From a virus, in the IMG/VR virus record IMGVR_UViG_3300023192_001558, positions 45,454-109,453 of that record: a stretch of DNA of 64,000 nt; one strand, written 5' to 3'. A program made the translations under genes and the position numbers. Positions 51,481 to 60,340 of the stretch are shown here, piece after piece; position 1 is the first letter of the stretch; each line of letters starts with the position of its first letter. The notes below the pieces were generated by a model. The model was given only the letters and a program-made list of their open reading frames with translations. It had not been told where the DNA came from and made no database searches.

Positions 51481-52596
51481 ATGAGAACTTATAACGCTTT
51501 AAACATGCAACCCAGTGAATGGTCTAGTAAGCAAGCAACCACAACATCTGTTTGGGGACGCAAAAATACACCACCTATTGCCAGCGGTATACAAACCGAA
51601 CAAATTATTGGTGATTACCACTACATTGTAGCTAACATCTTGGACGGCAGTATTAATGAGAAAGAAACGTTGCTTCGTTCTTTGATTCGTTTACGCGATG
51701 ATGTTTTATATTGTAACGATAATCGAGATATAATGGAGCTACTTTCGGCGTATGAGATTGGCATGGTCCTTATGCGTTGGATCAAACAAGTAGCTAAAGA
51801 CACCACTACGGTTCAGTGCTTTGAAATGAATATTGCAAGTCTTGATAAACCTACAGGTTCTATCATCTCTATACTTGCAGATGCATGGATACATGGTACG
51901 GATAACTTTACTCATGATACTGTTGAGAGCGTATTGACTGCTGCGCCTAATGTACAGTTAAATGCATTACGTGTATTAAATACTGTTGGTATGGTTACAA
52001 CACGTCTTGGTGATGTATATTACTTCTATAAGCCCGACAACACGTCGGGATTTAACCTTAAAGAAGAATATGCTAGGTATAACGTGGAGAACACACACGG
52101 GGTATCTGTTAATGGCCATATAGAAACAGAAGCACCTGGTGTCATTAGTGATGAACCACTTAAAGACTTGTATCACTGTACGTTGAATCTACTTGATCGT
52201 GATGTGGTAGATAGCGATGCGGTTAATGCATTAGTTATGAAATATTACACTAACAATTCTCAACGTAAAGCTAAACGTGAAGTCCTGGTGGCGGAGGGAA
52301 TTATTCTTTCTACTATCGTTGAAGTAACTAACAAACAATGGGCAACAAACATGTTACAGTCAACATGCAAACAACTGCCTAAATACTTTAACTGTGAAGA
52401 CGGTATATTTGGTCAGTTTAACTATTACCGTAGCATAAGCACAACGCAGATAGAAATCCCTAAGAGCGCTAAAACACGTGCAAAAGCCCGTGAGACCATC
52501 CTTGCTGCCTTTGAATTATTAGGCATTGAAATGGATGATAAGAAAAGTGTTTCAGATACAATAGCTTATGTTGTACCTGGTCGTCAAGTTCTGTAG
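51481..52596 (+). CDS. Unknown protein, paralogue B of a tandem pair
   Basis: 371 residues with the same blocks as 50436-51461: ADAWIHGTDNF, then a PNVQLNALRVLNTVGMVTTR stretch, then GDVYYFYKPDN, and a C-terminal LAAFELLGIEMD. The region around residues 195-225 (NVENTHGVSVNGHIETEAPG) is extra. AAGGAAAT lies before its ATG, 20 bases after the preceding stop. It is the last gene before the long noncoding region. Confidence 0.55.
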   Translation: MRTYNALNMQPSEWSSKQATTTSVWGRKNTPPIASGIQTEQIIGDYHYIVANILDGSINEKETLLRSLIRLRDDVLYCNDNRDIMELLSAYEIGMVLMRWIKQVAKDTTTVQCFEMNIASLDKPTGSIISILADAWIHGTDNFTHDTVESVLTAAPNVQLNALRVLNTVGMVTTRLGDVYYFYKPDNTSGFNLKEEYARYNVENTHGVSVNGHIETEAPGVISDEPLKDLYHCTLNLLDRDVVDSDAVNALVMKYYTNNSQRKAKREVLVAEGIILSTIVEVTNKQWATNMLQSTCKQLPKYFNCEDGIFGQFNYYRSISTTQIEIPKSAKTRAKARETILAAFELLGIEMDDKKSVSDTIAYVVPGRQVL

Positions 52597-52616
52597 GTTG
52601 TAGCACGAACCACGTA

Positions 52617-52627
52617 ACCTACATTAC
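52617..52627 (+). promoter_or_regulatory. Candidate phage promoter ACCTACATTAC, not followed by a gene
   Basis: An exact match to the element, inside the inverted sequence ACGTAACCTACATTACGT. The next plus-strand gene starts 644 bases further on, and a strong terminator stands 20 bases downstream. Confidence 0.5.
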
Positions 52628-52647
52628 GTAAAAGAGGAGGGGGTGTC

Positions 52648-52694
52648 GTAGAAGGGGGAGTCACGTCCCTTCTACCCTCTCTTCTTTTTTTTGC
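52648..52694 (+). terminator. Strong stem-loop terminator with T-tract
   Basis: GTAGAAGGG (52648-52656) pairs with CCCTTCTAC (52667-52675). CCTCTCTTCTTTTTTTT follows. It would end either the 51481-52596 transcript or one starting at the promoter-like motif at 52617. Confidence 0.75.
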
Positions 52695-52933
52695 CTTTAA
52701 AAAGCACTGTACGCTGTTTTAAGCCGGTTAACCCATATAACCTATCCCATAGCCCTATATCTCAACCGCGTGCGCTCACGCCCCGCTGCGCGCCCTGCCC
52801 GAAATTCGCCTACTGGCTGTGTGTTTTTAGTTTTCTGTTTTAATAAATTTGATTTTTAATTTATAAAACTATTGTGTAGTTGTGATGATTGTATTTCTTT
52901 AATTAGTTATATTTTCTTATCTAAAATTATTAG

Positions 52934-53003
52934 TTACTTGTATTTATTACTAAATATAGGTTACTTGTAATTTAGTCTATTTCTAAAATAATTATTACTT
53001 GTA
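52934..53003 (+). repeat. Three direct TTACTTGTA repeats in AT-rich DNA
   Basis: TTACTTGTA occurs at 52934-52942, 52961-52969 and 52995-53003. The spacing is about 27 and 34 bases. The flanks are AT-rich. They could be iteron-like binding sites. Confidence 0.6.
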
Positions 53004-53094
53004 CTTTTATAAAAATATAACTATAATTTGCTTGGGAATTATTTTGTAACATTCTAGTTTATTAGGTATGAGCGGAGCGTAGCGACAACCCCAT

Positions 53095-53156
53095 TCCCCC
53101 AAAGGGGGGATTATAAGAATCCCCCCGGGAGAGGATGGTAGAGATGGGGGGCCGTG
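53095..53156 (+). promoter_or_regulatory. C/G-run hairpins before the polymerase beta operon
   Basis: CCCCCAAAGGGGG (53095-53108) overlaps GGGGGGATTATAAGAATCCCCCC (53104-53126), so the G-run can pair with either C-run. Two further G6 runs follow (~53146-53161). This could be an RNA switch or a barrier for polymerase. Confidence 0.5.
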
Positions 53157-53270
53157 GGGGGAAGAGAAGGAAACCCAAACGTCAAAAAGTGTCTGTGAAA
53201 AAATTGAGTAAACACACGGTAAATTTCATGCATCGTTATGAACCTGTCACATACACGTAAGGATAGCCAT

Positions 53271-53606
53271 ATGCGACGTACCGTCGAATGCGATGAATCT
53301 ACACCGCTAGGTATCGGTGTGGCCATCGAACATCTCAACTATATCATCGATGCACTTAATAACCACATCGGGAAAACCACCGTAAAGGTGTATAACTTTA
53401 TCGGCATCAGCTCACTTAAAGATTACCATCTATGTTACAGCCATGCGGTTCGCTTATGTAATATTTTAAAAGCTAGGCAAAAGAAGTATGACCTTAGCGA
53501 TGACACGCCTATTGAGACGGTCTATCTAGGGTTAATGTTAAGTGTGTTAAATAAGGCACGCGACCTTAAAATAATTCACTTAATCCCAGCCAGAAGGACC
53601 CCATGA
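53271..53606 (+). CDS. Unknown small protein
   Basis: 111 residues from ATG 53271 with TAAGGA upstream. The upstream ATG 53238 has no ribosome site. Helical and moderately basic (LCYSHAVRLCNILKARQKKYDL). It ends four bases before the next ATG. It is the first gene of the polymerase beta operon. Unknown function. Confidence 0.55.
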   Translation: MRRTVECDESTPLGIGVAIEHLNYIIDALNNHIGKTTVKVYNFIGISSLKDYHLCYSHAVRLCNILKARQKKYDLSDDTPIETVYLGLMLSVLNKARDLKIIHLIPARRTP

Positions 53607-53610
53607 TCTC

Positions 53611-54207
53611 ATGAACCACTACACGTATCAGCATGTCGATGCAGTGAATTTCCATCGACACATAATCAAAGGTATCGACCGTATTATCGATCATGCCAAC
53701 GCGCTTCACAAAGCTATCCTGCCTTCTCTTAATGCCTATTATCCTGATCTAGATGGTTATGTTAAAAAACTCATGCAGTTTGAAACCGATCTACCCCTCG
53801 AGGATGCTTTAGATACGATGCTAAATGTAGTAGATGATACTGCATATACGTTACAGGCAAGTCCGTTCCCTATCACAGACGCGCATGATAACTACCCACT
53901 GCTAGTTAATACCGTCACCGCGCACGATAAGCGTCAATGGGTATATCTGATGATTCCCTATCCCTCTACCTTCATTGGTGGGGCATTAGCGAAAGAGAAG
54001 ATGATGACCTTAGCGTTAGCGTATCGCCGTAGCAATACGTTCATACACACGTTTGCACCTATCGTCACCCCTCAGGATGGATTACCAGGCCCATCTAGCA
54101 TCACGATCACCGAGAGCGATTTTAAGGCATATAAAGCATGCATGGATATCGTAGGTGATTTAGGATACTTGAAACATTTTCAACATGTACGAGTACAACC
54201 TGCATGA
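53611..54207 (+). CDS. Unknown protein
   Basis: 198 residues with a His-rich N-terminal helical half (YQHVDAVNFHRHIIKGIDRII) and a beta-rich C-terminal half. It follows the preceding gene closely and overlaps the next by 4 bases, so the operon is tightly coupled. The ribosome site (AGAAGGA) is rather far (~13 bases). No known domain. Confidence 0.5.
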   Translation: MNHYTYQHVDAVNFHRHIIKGIDRIIDHANALHKAILPSLNAYYPDLDGYVKKLMQFETDLPLEDALDTMLNVVDDTAYTLQASPFPITDAHDNYPLLVNTVTAHDKRQWVYLMIPYPSTFIGGALAKEKMMTLALAYRRSNTFIHTFAPIVTPQDGLPGPSSITITESDFKAYKACMDIVGDLGYLKHFQHVRVQPA

Positions 54208-54674
54208 TAGGCGCGCTTATCCACCGCGACGTTATCCGCCATCATCGGGAGATGAGTCACCATGCACTTAAACATGCAGGTGGTAACAAAGCGTTTAAAC
54301 GTCGATTAATAAGTCATCTTGGTCAAATGCAATTACTTGCACCCTTACTCACCTCTATCACCCTGAAGCAGCTACGTGGGTTGATAGAGGGAGATAGGGA
54401 CCTTTATGCCTTTACTGAGAGACTCCCTAAACCAAATGCGGGGTTATGGGTCGAGCTCACCACCGTTAAGATAGCTTCTGGTAATGCCGAGATTTATTAT
54501 AAGTTAGATTTAACAACCAGTCGTTTGGATCCCTTTACGTTTATTGTTCTTAAACGTAAATACGAGACCTTGTATCAGTATCAGGAAACGTTATTAGATC
54601 CAAAAACCCATTACATAACCCGTGCGATGATTAGACGTCAGCTTCATGCGTTTAATCCCACATCCAGTGAATAA
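54204..54674 (+). CDS. Unknown protein upstream of RNA polymerase beta
   Basis: 156 residues, basic and helical (HREMSHHALKHAGGNKAFKRR). It overlaps the previous gene by 4 bases and lies 13 bases before the beta gene, so it belongs to the polymerase operon. It could be a polymerase accessory protein, but nothing proves it. No sigma-like or zinc motif is visible. Confidence 0.5.
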   Translation: MIGALIHRDVIRHHREMSHHALKHAGGNKAFKRRLISHLGQMQLLAPLLTSITLKQLRGLIEGDRDLYAFTERLPKPNAGLWVELTTVKIASGNAEIYYKLDLTTSRLDPFTFIVLKRKYETLYQYQETLLDPKTHYITRAMIRRQLHAFNPTSSE

Positions 54675-54686
54675 GAGGTTAGTCGC

Positions 54687-57600
54687 ATGTCTTTATACGA
54701 CGCGTTCTATAGAGAAGTGGGTGTACGCACCCCTCAACAGCTTGTTAACCCCAAGACGGCCCCCATTAACACATTGACACTGCCACGTGACAGCATCATC
54801 CATTACCTACCTACCACGTCTACCGACATGGGGATAGATGCGCGTGATCCATTGTTATTAAACCATGACAGTGAAGTCTTCATTCACCACATCGAAGCGC
54901 TTAAAAGTGAATTAGGCACACCACGATTAAACCGAGGTGCCTATAAGCAACACGTGCAAAACTACCATAAGCGTTTTAGAAAGCACCGTTTACTGCGTCG
55001 CTTAGCTAGCGGTTTACGCGATCCACGTAGTTTAATAGTAAGCAACTACGCATCGTTAACTAGCGTATATCAATATCGTCAACACGCACTCGCAACATAC
55101 TACCGCTATTATAACCTACACACTACGCTTTATGCTGAGATCATCGCATTAGCTAAAGAGACCGACCGTCAGCACTTCATCCCGGTTACGTTACCAAAAG
55201 TATTACCTGAGCGTGATGATTTAGATCGTGCAATCGGTAAAGTCAAACCAGGTGATATGCCGCGTTCTTTATTAACCCAGTTTAAAGAGAATGCTGCATT
55301 GACGTATCTAGACCTTTACCTGTGGTTAAGCGGTGAGGCGGGCGTTACTTCATTAAGCCATACACCGGTTGAAGTCTTAAAACGCATTAACCTGGTATTT
55401 ATTGAGTCAGGCCAATTCAGTGTTTTATCGTTAAGTCATCTTGTCGAATGGATGGAGACGGATAACGATTTAAATGACAAACTCCGTCGTTTCTATATGG
55501 CGATGTTTGAAAAGCGTACAGTAATGGCTGAAAGCGAAGCAGACGATGAAGTCGATAATGCAATTGCTGGCGTACCAGTCGTACCCCCTATTGCTGAACG
55601 TAGAACCCAGGCTATTGTTAGTCAGGCTGATGAACTAGCAGATGCAGGTATCCTATCAGGGGCTGAATATCGCCGCATGGTGAAGCTAGCAGATCAGTTT
55701 ACACGTATACCTAATCCATACGGCGAGGGTACGCTTGAACAGTTAGCTGCACCTGATACTGCGGTGACCATGAGTCAACCTAAAGATACCCTACCTGAGA
55801 TCAAAGGGGTGGTTGACAAGAGTATGTTAAATACCACCGTCAATGCATTCCATCGAGAATACATTAAAAACGTCATGCCTAAAGACATTGCGGCTATGAC
55901 ACTAGGTATTCAGCAAGCAGGCGTAGCAGTAACAGACTACCAAGTTCAGCGTGTTGTTGATGCGGTAGATAAATACGACATGTATACGGTTAAGCTAACG
56001 CCTGTTAAAGGTCAACCCTCAACGATTCGTTTTAAACTTCCTGTAGTCGAAGAAGATGGTACATTCCTAGCGGGCGGCGTGAAGATTCGTTATCGTACGC
56101 AGCGGGCAGACGTACCCTTGAGGAAGACATCTGCTTCAACGGTTGCGTTAACCAGTTACTACGGTAAGACGTTCGTTGAGCGTTCAGGCAAAGTAGTTAA
56201 CGACTATGGCAAATGGTTAGTTAAACATTTAACCCAAATGACACTGGCTGACAATAGTCCACTATCTAAAGTGGCGTTTGCTGACGTCATGGTAACCGAT
56301 GTTGTATTACCACGTGGCTACACTGCCATTGCTAAGGAGATACGCACCTTTACCTTTAAGGAAGTATTGTTTACTTGGGATTATCCTAATCGTGGTGAAG
56401 TATTAGGTATTAACGACCTTAGCGCCTACGAGCAAGATAACCAAGTCGTTATCGGTAAACAAGGCAAATACGTTTACACAATGGATCGTAGTGAGATGGT
56501 GTATCGTCACCACAACGACTCAATGCAGCCTATCGGTGAGCTTTACGAAGTTATCAACATTACTGATAGTCAGCCACCTATTGAAATGGCTAGCGTTAAA
56601 GTGTTTAGTAAACACATCCCAGTGGGTGTAGTGCTTGCCTTTAAACTCGGTATTGATAAGTTGATCAAACGTTTAGGGGTAGAGGTTAAACGTGTACCGG
56701 TAGGCACACGTGTTCAACTGGCTCCTCAGGAATACAAGATTGTATTTGCTGATGAAACCTTAGTCGTATCACGCGCTGATCGCGAAGCCAGTTTGATCTT
56801 AGGTGGGTTTGTTAGTTACAAGAACGCAATTAAGCAATATAACCTTGAGGATTTCAATCATCCAGATGTCTACTTCAATGTGATTAATGAACAAGGTCTA
56901 TCTGCCCGTTTCATCCAAGAGATGGAGTTGATGGATACCATGTTCGTTGACCCTATCACTGAGGAGATTCTAACTGAGATGGGTGAGCCAACTACATTTG
57001 AAGGGTTGTTGTTTAGAAGTGTAGAATTAGTAGCAACTGATCAACATCCTAAAGAGATGGATAGTGCGTTCATGCGGCTTCGTGGCTATGAGCGTTTCTC
57101 AGGTACGGTCTACAAGCAGATGGTTGAAGCGTTGCGAGAGTATCGTGCTAAGCCTATGTTGTCTAAAGCCTCAATAAACTTAAACCCTAAAGCGGTATGG
57201 TTGAATGTTCTGCAGGATGAGTCGACGGAGTTGGTAGAAACCTCTAACCCTGTCCATAATCTAAAAGAACACGAGACCCTTACCTTTGCAGGACAAGGCG
57301 GTCGTTCTACTAAAACCATGGTGCGTCGTTCACGGATGTTCCATAAAAACGATCTTGGTGTTATTTCAGAGTCTACCCCTGATAGTGCCAAGGTAGCTAT
57401 CACCACGTATCTAACACCTGATGCTAAGATACGTAACTTGCGAGGTATGACAGACAGCTATACTGAGGGGGATGGGCCTGCTAAATACGTAAGTAGTGTC
57501 TCGTTGTTATCGCCAGGTGCGGATAGAGATAGTTCTAAACGTACTAACATGACATCGGTTCAGCACTCATCAGGTATCCAAGCAGTTGGATATACTAGTA

Positions 57601-58658
57601 CACCTGTCCGTACGGGTTATGAGAAAGTAATGGCACATCGTGTTGATGATCTATTTGCCTATACTGCAAAGCAGGATGGTAAGATTACAGACAAAGATGA
57701 TCGCACAGTTACTATTACTTATAAGGATGGAACTGAAGTCACTAAACCTATTGGCACGCAATATGCGAAAGTGGCAGATGGTTCAGCCAAACACGTACTT
57801 AAATGTGATCTAGAAGTAGGACGCAGTGTTAAAGCAGGGGACGTCATTACGTACAATGATGCATTCTTTGAACCCGACTTCTTTGATCCTAAACAGGTGA
57901 GCTATAAAGCAGGTGCAATGGCTAAAGTGGTACTGATGGAAACATCGGATACGTTAGAGGATGGGTCAGCGATTTCACCTCGTTTGTCTAAAGCGCTAGC
58001 AACACCTACGGTCAAAACTCGTGCTATTTTAGTACGCTTTGATCAACAAGTTATTAACCTTGTTAAAGTAGGCGATACGCTTGAGGCTGACGGTATTTTA
58101 TGTACCATTGAGGATGGCCTTACGGATGACGGTGCGTTATTCGATGAAGAGACGTTAGCAAGTTTACAAGCGCTAGCGGCTAATAACCCAAAGGCCAAAC
58201 TTAAAGGTGAAGTTGAAAACATCGAGGTCTTGTATAATGGCGATAAGTCAGATATGAGTCCTACGTTGCAAACCATCGCCAATCGTTCAGATAGACAACG
58301 CAGTCAACTGGCTAAGCAGTATAAAGATGGTCGTGCTACTAATGGTCGTGTTACCGAGCCTGTAATCATTGAGAAACAACGCATTGAGTTAGATCATGCA
58401 TTAATCATTGTTACACTATCAACGCTAGCCTCTCACGAAGCTGGTGATAAATTGGTATTAGGTAATAACCTGAAATCGGTCACCTCTCGTGTATTGCAAG
58501 GTACACATGAGACCAAAAGCGGCACGCCTATCGACATGATTTTTGCATACCAGAGTATCTCTAACCGTATCGCTTTGGCTACAGAAATCATCGGAACAAC
58601 CAACACAGTACTTGGTGTGATATCCAAGCAAGCACTGGCACTGTATGAGGGGGAGTAA
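54687..58658 (+). CDS. RNA polymerase beta-like subunit (phage virion-type)
   Basis: 1323 residues, start ATG 54687 with AAGAGG. Matching to bacterial beta is clear in the C-terminal half: SVSLLSPGADRDSSKRTNMTS resembles PFLEHDDANRALMGANMQ, VRTGYEKVMAHRVDDLFAYTA resembles the LVGTGMER region, and GDKLVLGNN at 1253-1261 resembles GDKMAGRHGNKG with the His replaced. SGTPIDMIFAYQSISNR follows (bacterial GTPVDIVLNPLGVPSR). It ends ~45 residues later, so the final beta anchor (GGQRFGEME region) is missing and should be encoded elsewhere, as with phiKZ gp178/gp149 (from memory). The operon continues into head genes. Confidence 0.9.
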   Translation: MSLYDAFYREVGVRTPQQLVNPKTAPINTLTLPRDSIIHYLPTTSTDMGIDARDPLLLNHDSEVFIHHIEALKSELGTPRLNRGAYKQHVQNYHKRFRKHRLLRRLASGLRDPRSLIVSNYASLTSVYQYRQHALATYYRYYNLHTTLYAEIIALAKETDRQHFIPVTLPKVLPERDDLDRAIGKVKPGDMPRSLLTQFKENAALTYLDLYLWLSGEAGVTSLSHTPVEVLKRINLVFIESGQFSVLSLSHLVEWMETDNDLNDKLRRFYMAMFEKRTVMAESEADDEVDNAIAGVPVVPPIAERRTQAIVSQADELADAGILSGAEYRRMVKLADQFTRIPNPYGEGTLEQLAAPDTAVTMSQPKDTLPEIKGVVDKSMLNTTVNAFHREYIKNVMPKDIAAMTLGIQQAGVAVTDYQVQRVVDAVDKYDMYTVKLTPVKGQPSTIRFKLPVVEEDGTFLAGGVKIRYRTQRADVPLRKTSASTVALTSYYGKTFVERSGKVVNDYGKWLVKHLTQMTLADNSPLSKVAFADVMVTDVVLPRGYTAIAKEIRTFTFKEVLFTWDYPNRGEVLGINDLSAYEQDNQVVIGKQGKYVYTMDRSEMVYRHHNDSMQPIGELYEVINITDSQPPIEMASVKVFSKHIPVGVVLAFKLGIDKLIKRLGVEVKRVPVGTRVQLAPQEYKIVFADETLVVSRADREASLILGGFVSYKNAIKQYNLEDFNHPDVYFNVINEQGLSARFIQEMELMDTMFVDPITEEILTEMGEPTTFEGLLFRSVELVATDQHPKEMDSAFMRLRGYERFSGTVYKQMVEALREYRAKPMLSKASINLNPKAVWLNVLQDESTELVETSNPVHNLKEHETLTFAGQGGRSTKTMVRRSRMFHKNDLGVISESTPDSAKVAITTYLTPDAKIRNLRGMTDSYTEGDGPAKYVSSVSLLSPGADRDSSKRTNMTSVQHSSGIQAVGYTSTPVRTGYEKVMAHRVDDLFAYTAKQDGKITDKDDRTVTITYKDGTEVTKPIGTQYAKVADGSAKHVLKCDLEVGRSVKAGDVITYNDAFFEPDFFDPKQVSYKAGAMAKVVLMETSDTLEDGSAISPRLSKALATPTVKTRAILVRFDQQVINLVKVGDTLEADGILCTIEDGLTDDGALFDEETLASLQALAANNPKAKLKGEVENIEVLYNGDKSDMSPTLQTIANRSDRQRSQLAKQYKDGRATNGRVTEPVIIEKQRIELDHALIIVTLSTLASHEAGDKLVLGNNLKSVTSRVLQGTHETKSGTPIDMIFAYQSISNRIALATEIIGTTNTVLGVISKQALALYEGE

Positions 58659-58667
58659 TTCTCCCCC
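58649..58667 (+). terminator. Stem-loop with stop codon in the loop
   Basis: GGGGGAG pairs with CTCCCCC across TAATT, where TAA is the beta stop codon. ATTGGGTTT follows. No octamer. It may end or attenuate the polymerase transcript. Confidence 0.6.
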
Positions 58668-58706
58668 ATTGGGTTTCACGTATAAATAACATGAATTAGG
58701 TGTAAC

Positions 58707-58901
58707 ATGAAAACAAACGATAAATTTCACGATAACGTTGTAGTGTTAGGTAGCGCTGCGCAGTTAGCGGTGAATGTCATTAAAGAGGTAGCGGGTAATG
58801 AGATTGCCGATACTGTTGAAAAACAACCTCTCTCTACCATGCTAGCGGATACGTGTGTTGCTAGCATTAACAGTCAATTAACTAAGAAGGGAGCAGTGTA
58901 A
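58707..58901 (+). CDS. Small unknown protein coupled to a head gene
   Basis: 64 residues: MKTNDKFHDNVVVLGSAAQL then a helical part (AVNVIKEVAGNEIADTVEK). It ends TAATG, the ATG being the start of the next gene, so translation is coupled. AGGTG lies before its ATG. No family recognised. Confidence 0.55.
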   Translation: MKTNDKFHDNVVVLGSAAQLAVNVIKEVAGNEIADTVEKQPLSTMLADTCVASINSQLTKKGAV

Positions 58902-60331
58902 TGTTACACCGTCATGTTTTAGATGCAAGTCTTTTAACGGCATCTGTTAATACCGATGCGGCTATATGCTTCACGCCTAAAGTAGGCACGCCGTTATCAG
59001 ATCTAATTCAATCTGGTAGCACGTTAGTTGAGGCATCTGATGATGCAGTTGACTTAACAGAGTCTATTAGCTTTAACTCCATGTTAAAAGATTCAGGTGG
59101 CAGTATTCCTCATGATCTTGCCATGGAAGAAATCGTTAAACTCGCAAGCGATGCTGTGTCTACTATGCTTAACATTACTCGCAATGTAGTACGTCCTATC
59201 ATCGTAGATCAAACAGAAATGCTAGATGTCTTCTTAGATGAAGAGTTGAAGCATGGTCATCGCCATGAGATTCTACCTGTCTTCTTAGAAAACGCGTTTG
59301 CCAACCCCTCTATTACGTCATTGACTGACCGCTATGCGGAAACGCCAGTACGTGATGTTTTACGTGGTACTGCATTGTTTCCAGAACGCGATGGTGCAGA
59401 GTTACTTGAGTTAATCAAGACAGGCATTAGCCGTATCGATGCAGACATTGCAACGATTCTTGATGATCTCCCACCTGAGTTTTTGGTGAACCACTACAAC
59501 CATACGTTCCGTGGCTTCCCTAAACCGCCAGAGTCAGGTCTAGATGAACAGGCGCAACAACGTATTGATCGTGCCGGTGCGATGATCAGCTTCTTTATTG
59601 CTAAGCGTTTCCACGAAGAAACACCAGAAGGTGTTGAAGTAAGTGCTGCGGAGTTTGCTGAAGCGGTGGCTATTCAGATGTCTCAAGCGGGTCGTCGTAT
59701 TTACCGTATCGTTTCACAACGTGAAGCATTCATTCGTCAACAACGTCTGATTCTGTCTATGCCAACGGCAAGTCAAACTAACCGCCCAATCATTGTAGTA
59801 GGTGAGGTGTACAATCAGTACCTTAAAGAAGGCGGTAAGCCCGAGTGGTTGATGGGTGCGTGCCTGGCAGGCGAGCGAGCGCCAACGCCTAATACGCTTA
59901 ATGCTGAATCAGAAATGTTCCAGCGTACGTACGAGCGTGCTGAGCGTCTACATAAGTCTCAGAATAACGCCAAGCGTGTATCTGCGATGGTATCTGGCAT
60001 GCGTAAGCAATTGTTAGCATACATCAGTGCAGTTGATGAATCGGATAAATCAATCATCATCGACACAAAAGAAGTATTGCGCAAGCGTGCTAATGACGTG
60101 CTAGAAAGTGTTGCAGTCCATGCGAACCTGTCTACTTACGAATATGTACGTAAAGTAGTTTGTTCAGTATTCTTCCCGCACACGCAGTCTTTCCGTATCC
60201 TAAGCGATATTGATGCGCACGCTGCGAAGAATCCATCGTTGACACCACGTGAAGCAGCAACATTGACAACTATCGATTTAGTATGCGAATGGGTTGCATC
60301 TCAAATCGAAGTCAAACGCAACGTAAAGTAA
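58901..60331 (+). CDS. Virion structural protein candidate (head cluster)
   Basis: 476 residues, largely helical, beginning MLHRHVLDASLLTASVNTDA. A large acidic helical centre (EEIVKLASDAVSTMLNITRNV) is followed by Arg-rich helices (ERAERLHKSQNNAKRVSAMVS). It lies between the polymerase beta gene and the prohead protease, the position of phiKZ gp177 (from memory). AAGGGAG precedes the ATG. It may be a head or scaffold protein cleaved by the protease, since its position next to the protease is typical of scaffold genes. Confidence 0.6.
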   Translation: MLHRHVLDASLLTASVNTDAAICFTPKVGTPLSDLIQSGSTLVEASDDAVDLTESISFNSMLKDSGGSIPHDLAMEEIVKLASDAVSTMLNITRNVVRPIIVDQTEMLDVFLDEELKHGHRHEILPVFLENAFANPSITSLTDRYAETPVRDVLRGTALFPERDGAELLELIKTGISRIDADIATILDDLPPEFLVNHYNHTFRGFPKPPESGLDEQAQQRIDRAGAMISFFIAKRFHEETPEGVEVSAAEFAEAVAIQMSQAGRRIYRIVSQREAFIRQQRLILSMPTASQTNRPIIVVGEVYNQYLKEGGKPEWLMGACLAGERAPTPNTLNAESEMFQRTYERAERLHKSQNNAKRVSAMVSGMRKQLLAYISAVDESDKSIIIDTKEVLRKRANDVLESVAVHANLSTYEYVRKVVCSVFFPHTQSFRILSDIDAHAAKNPSLTPREAATLTTIDLVCEWVASQIEVKRNVK

Positions 60332-60340
60332 GGAGCTTGT

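Larger units (their letters stand above)
52695..53270. other. Gene-free region: AT-rich tract plus GC-rich patches
   Basis: About 575 bases without a supported gene. A GC-rich patch (52765-52800, with GCGTGCGCTCACGCCCCGCTG) leads into an AT-rich tract (52820-53060) and then GAGCGGAGCGTAGCGAC (53070-53086), C- and G-runs (53093-53165). No ORF with a ribosome site is apparent except near the end (53271). It is a candidate origin or packaging site, or a control region for the polymerase operon. Confidence 0.6.
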
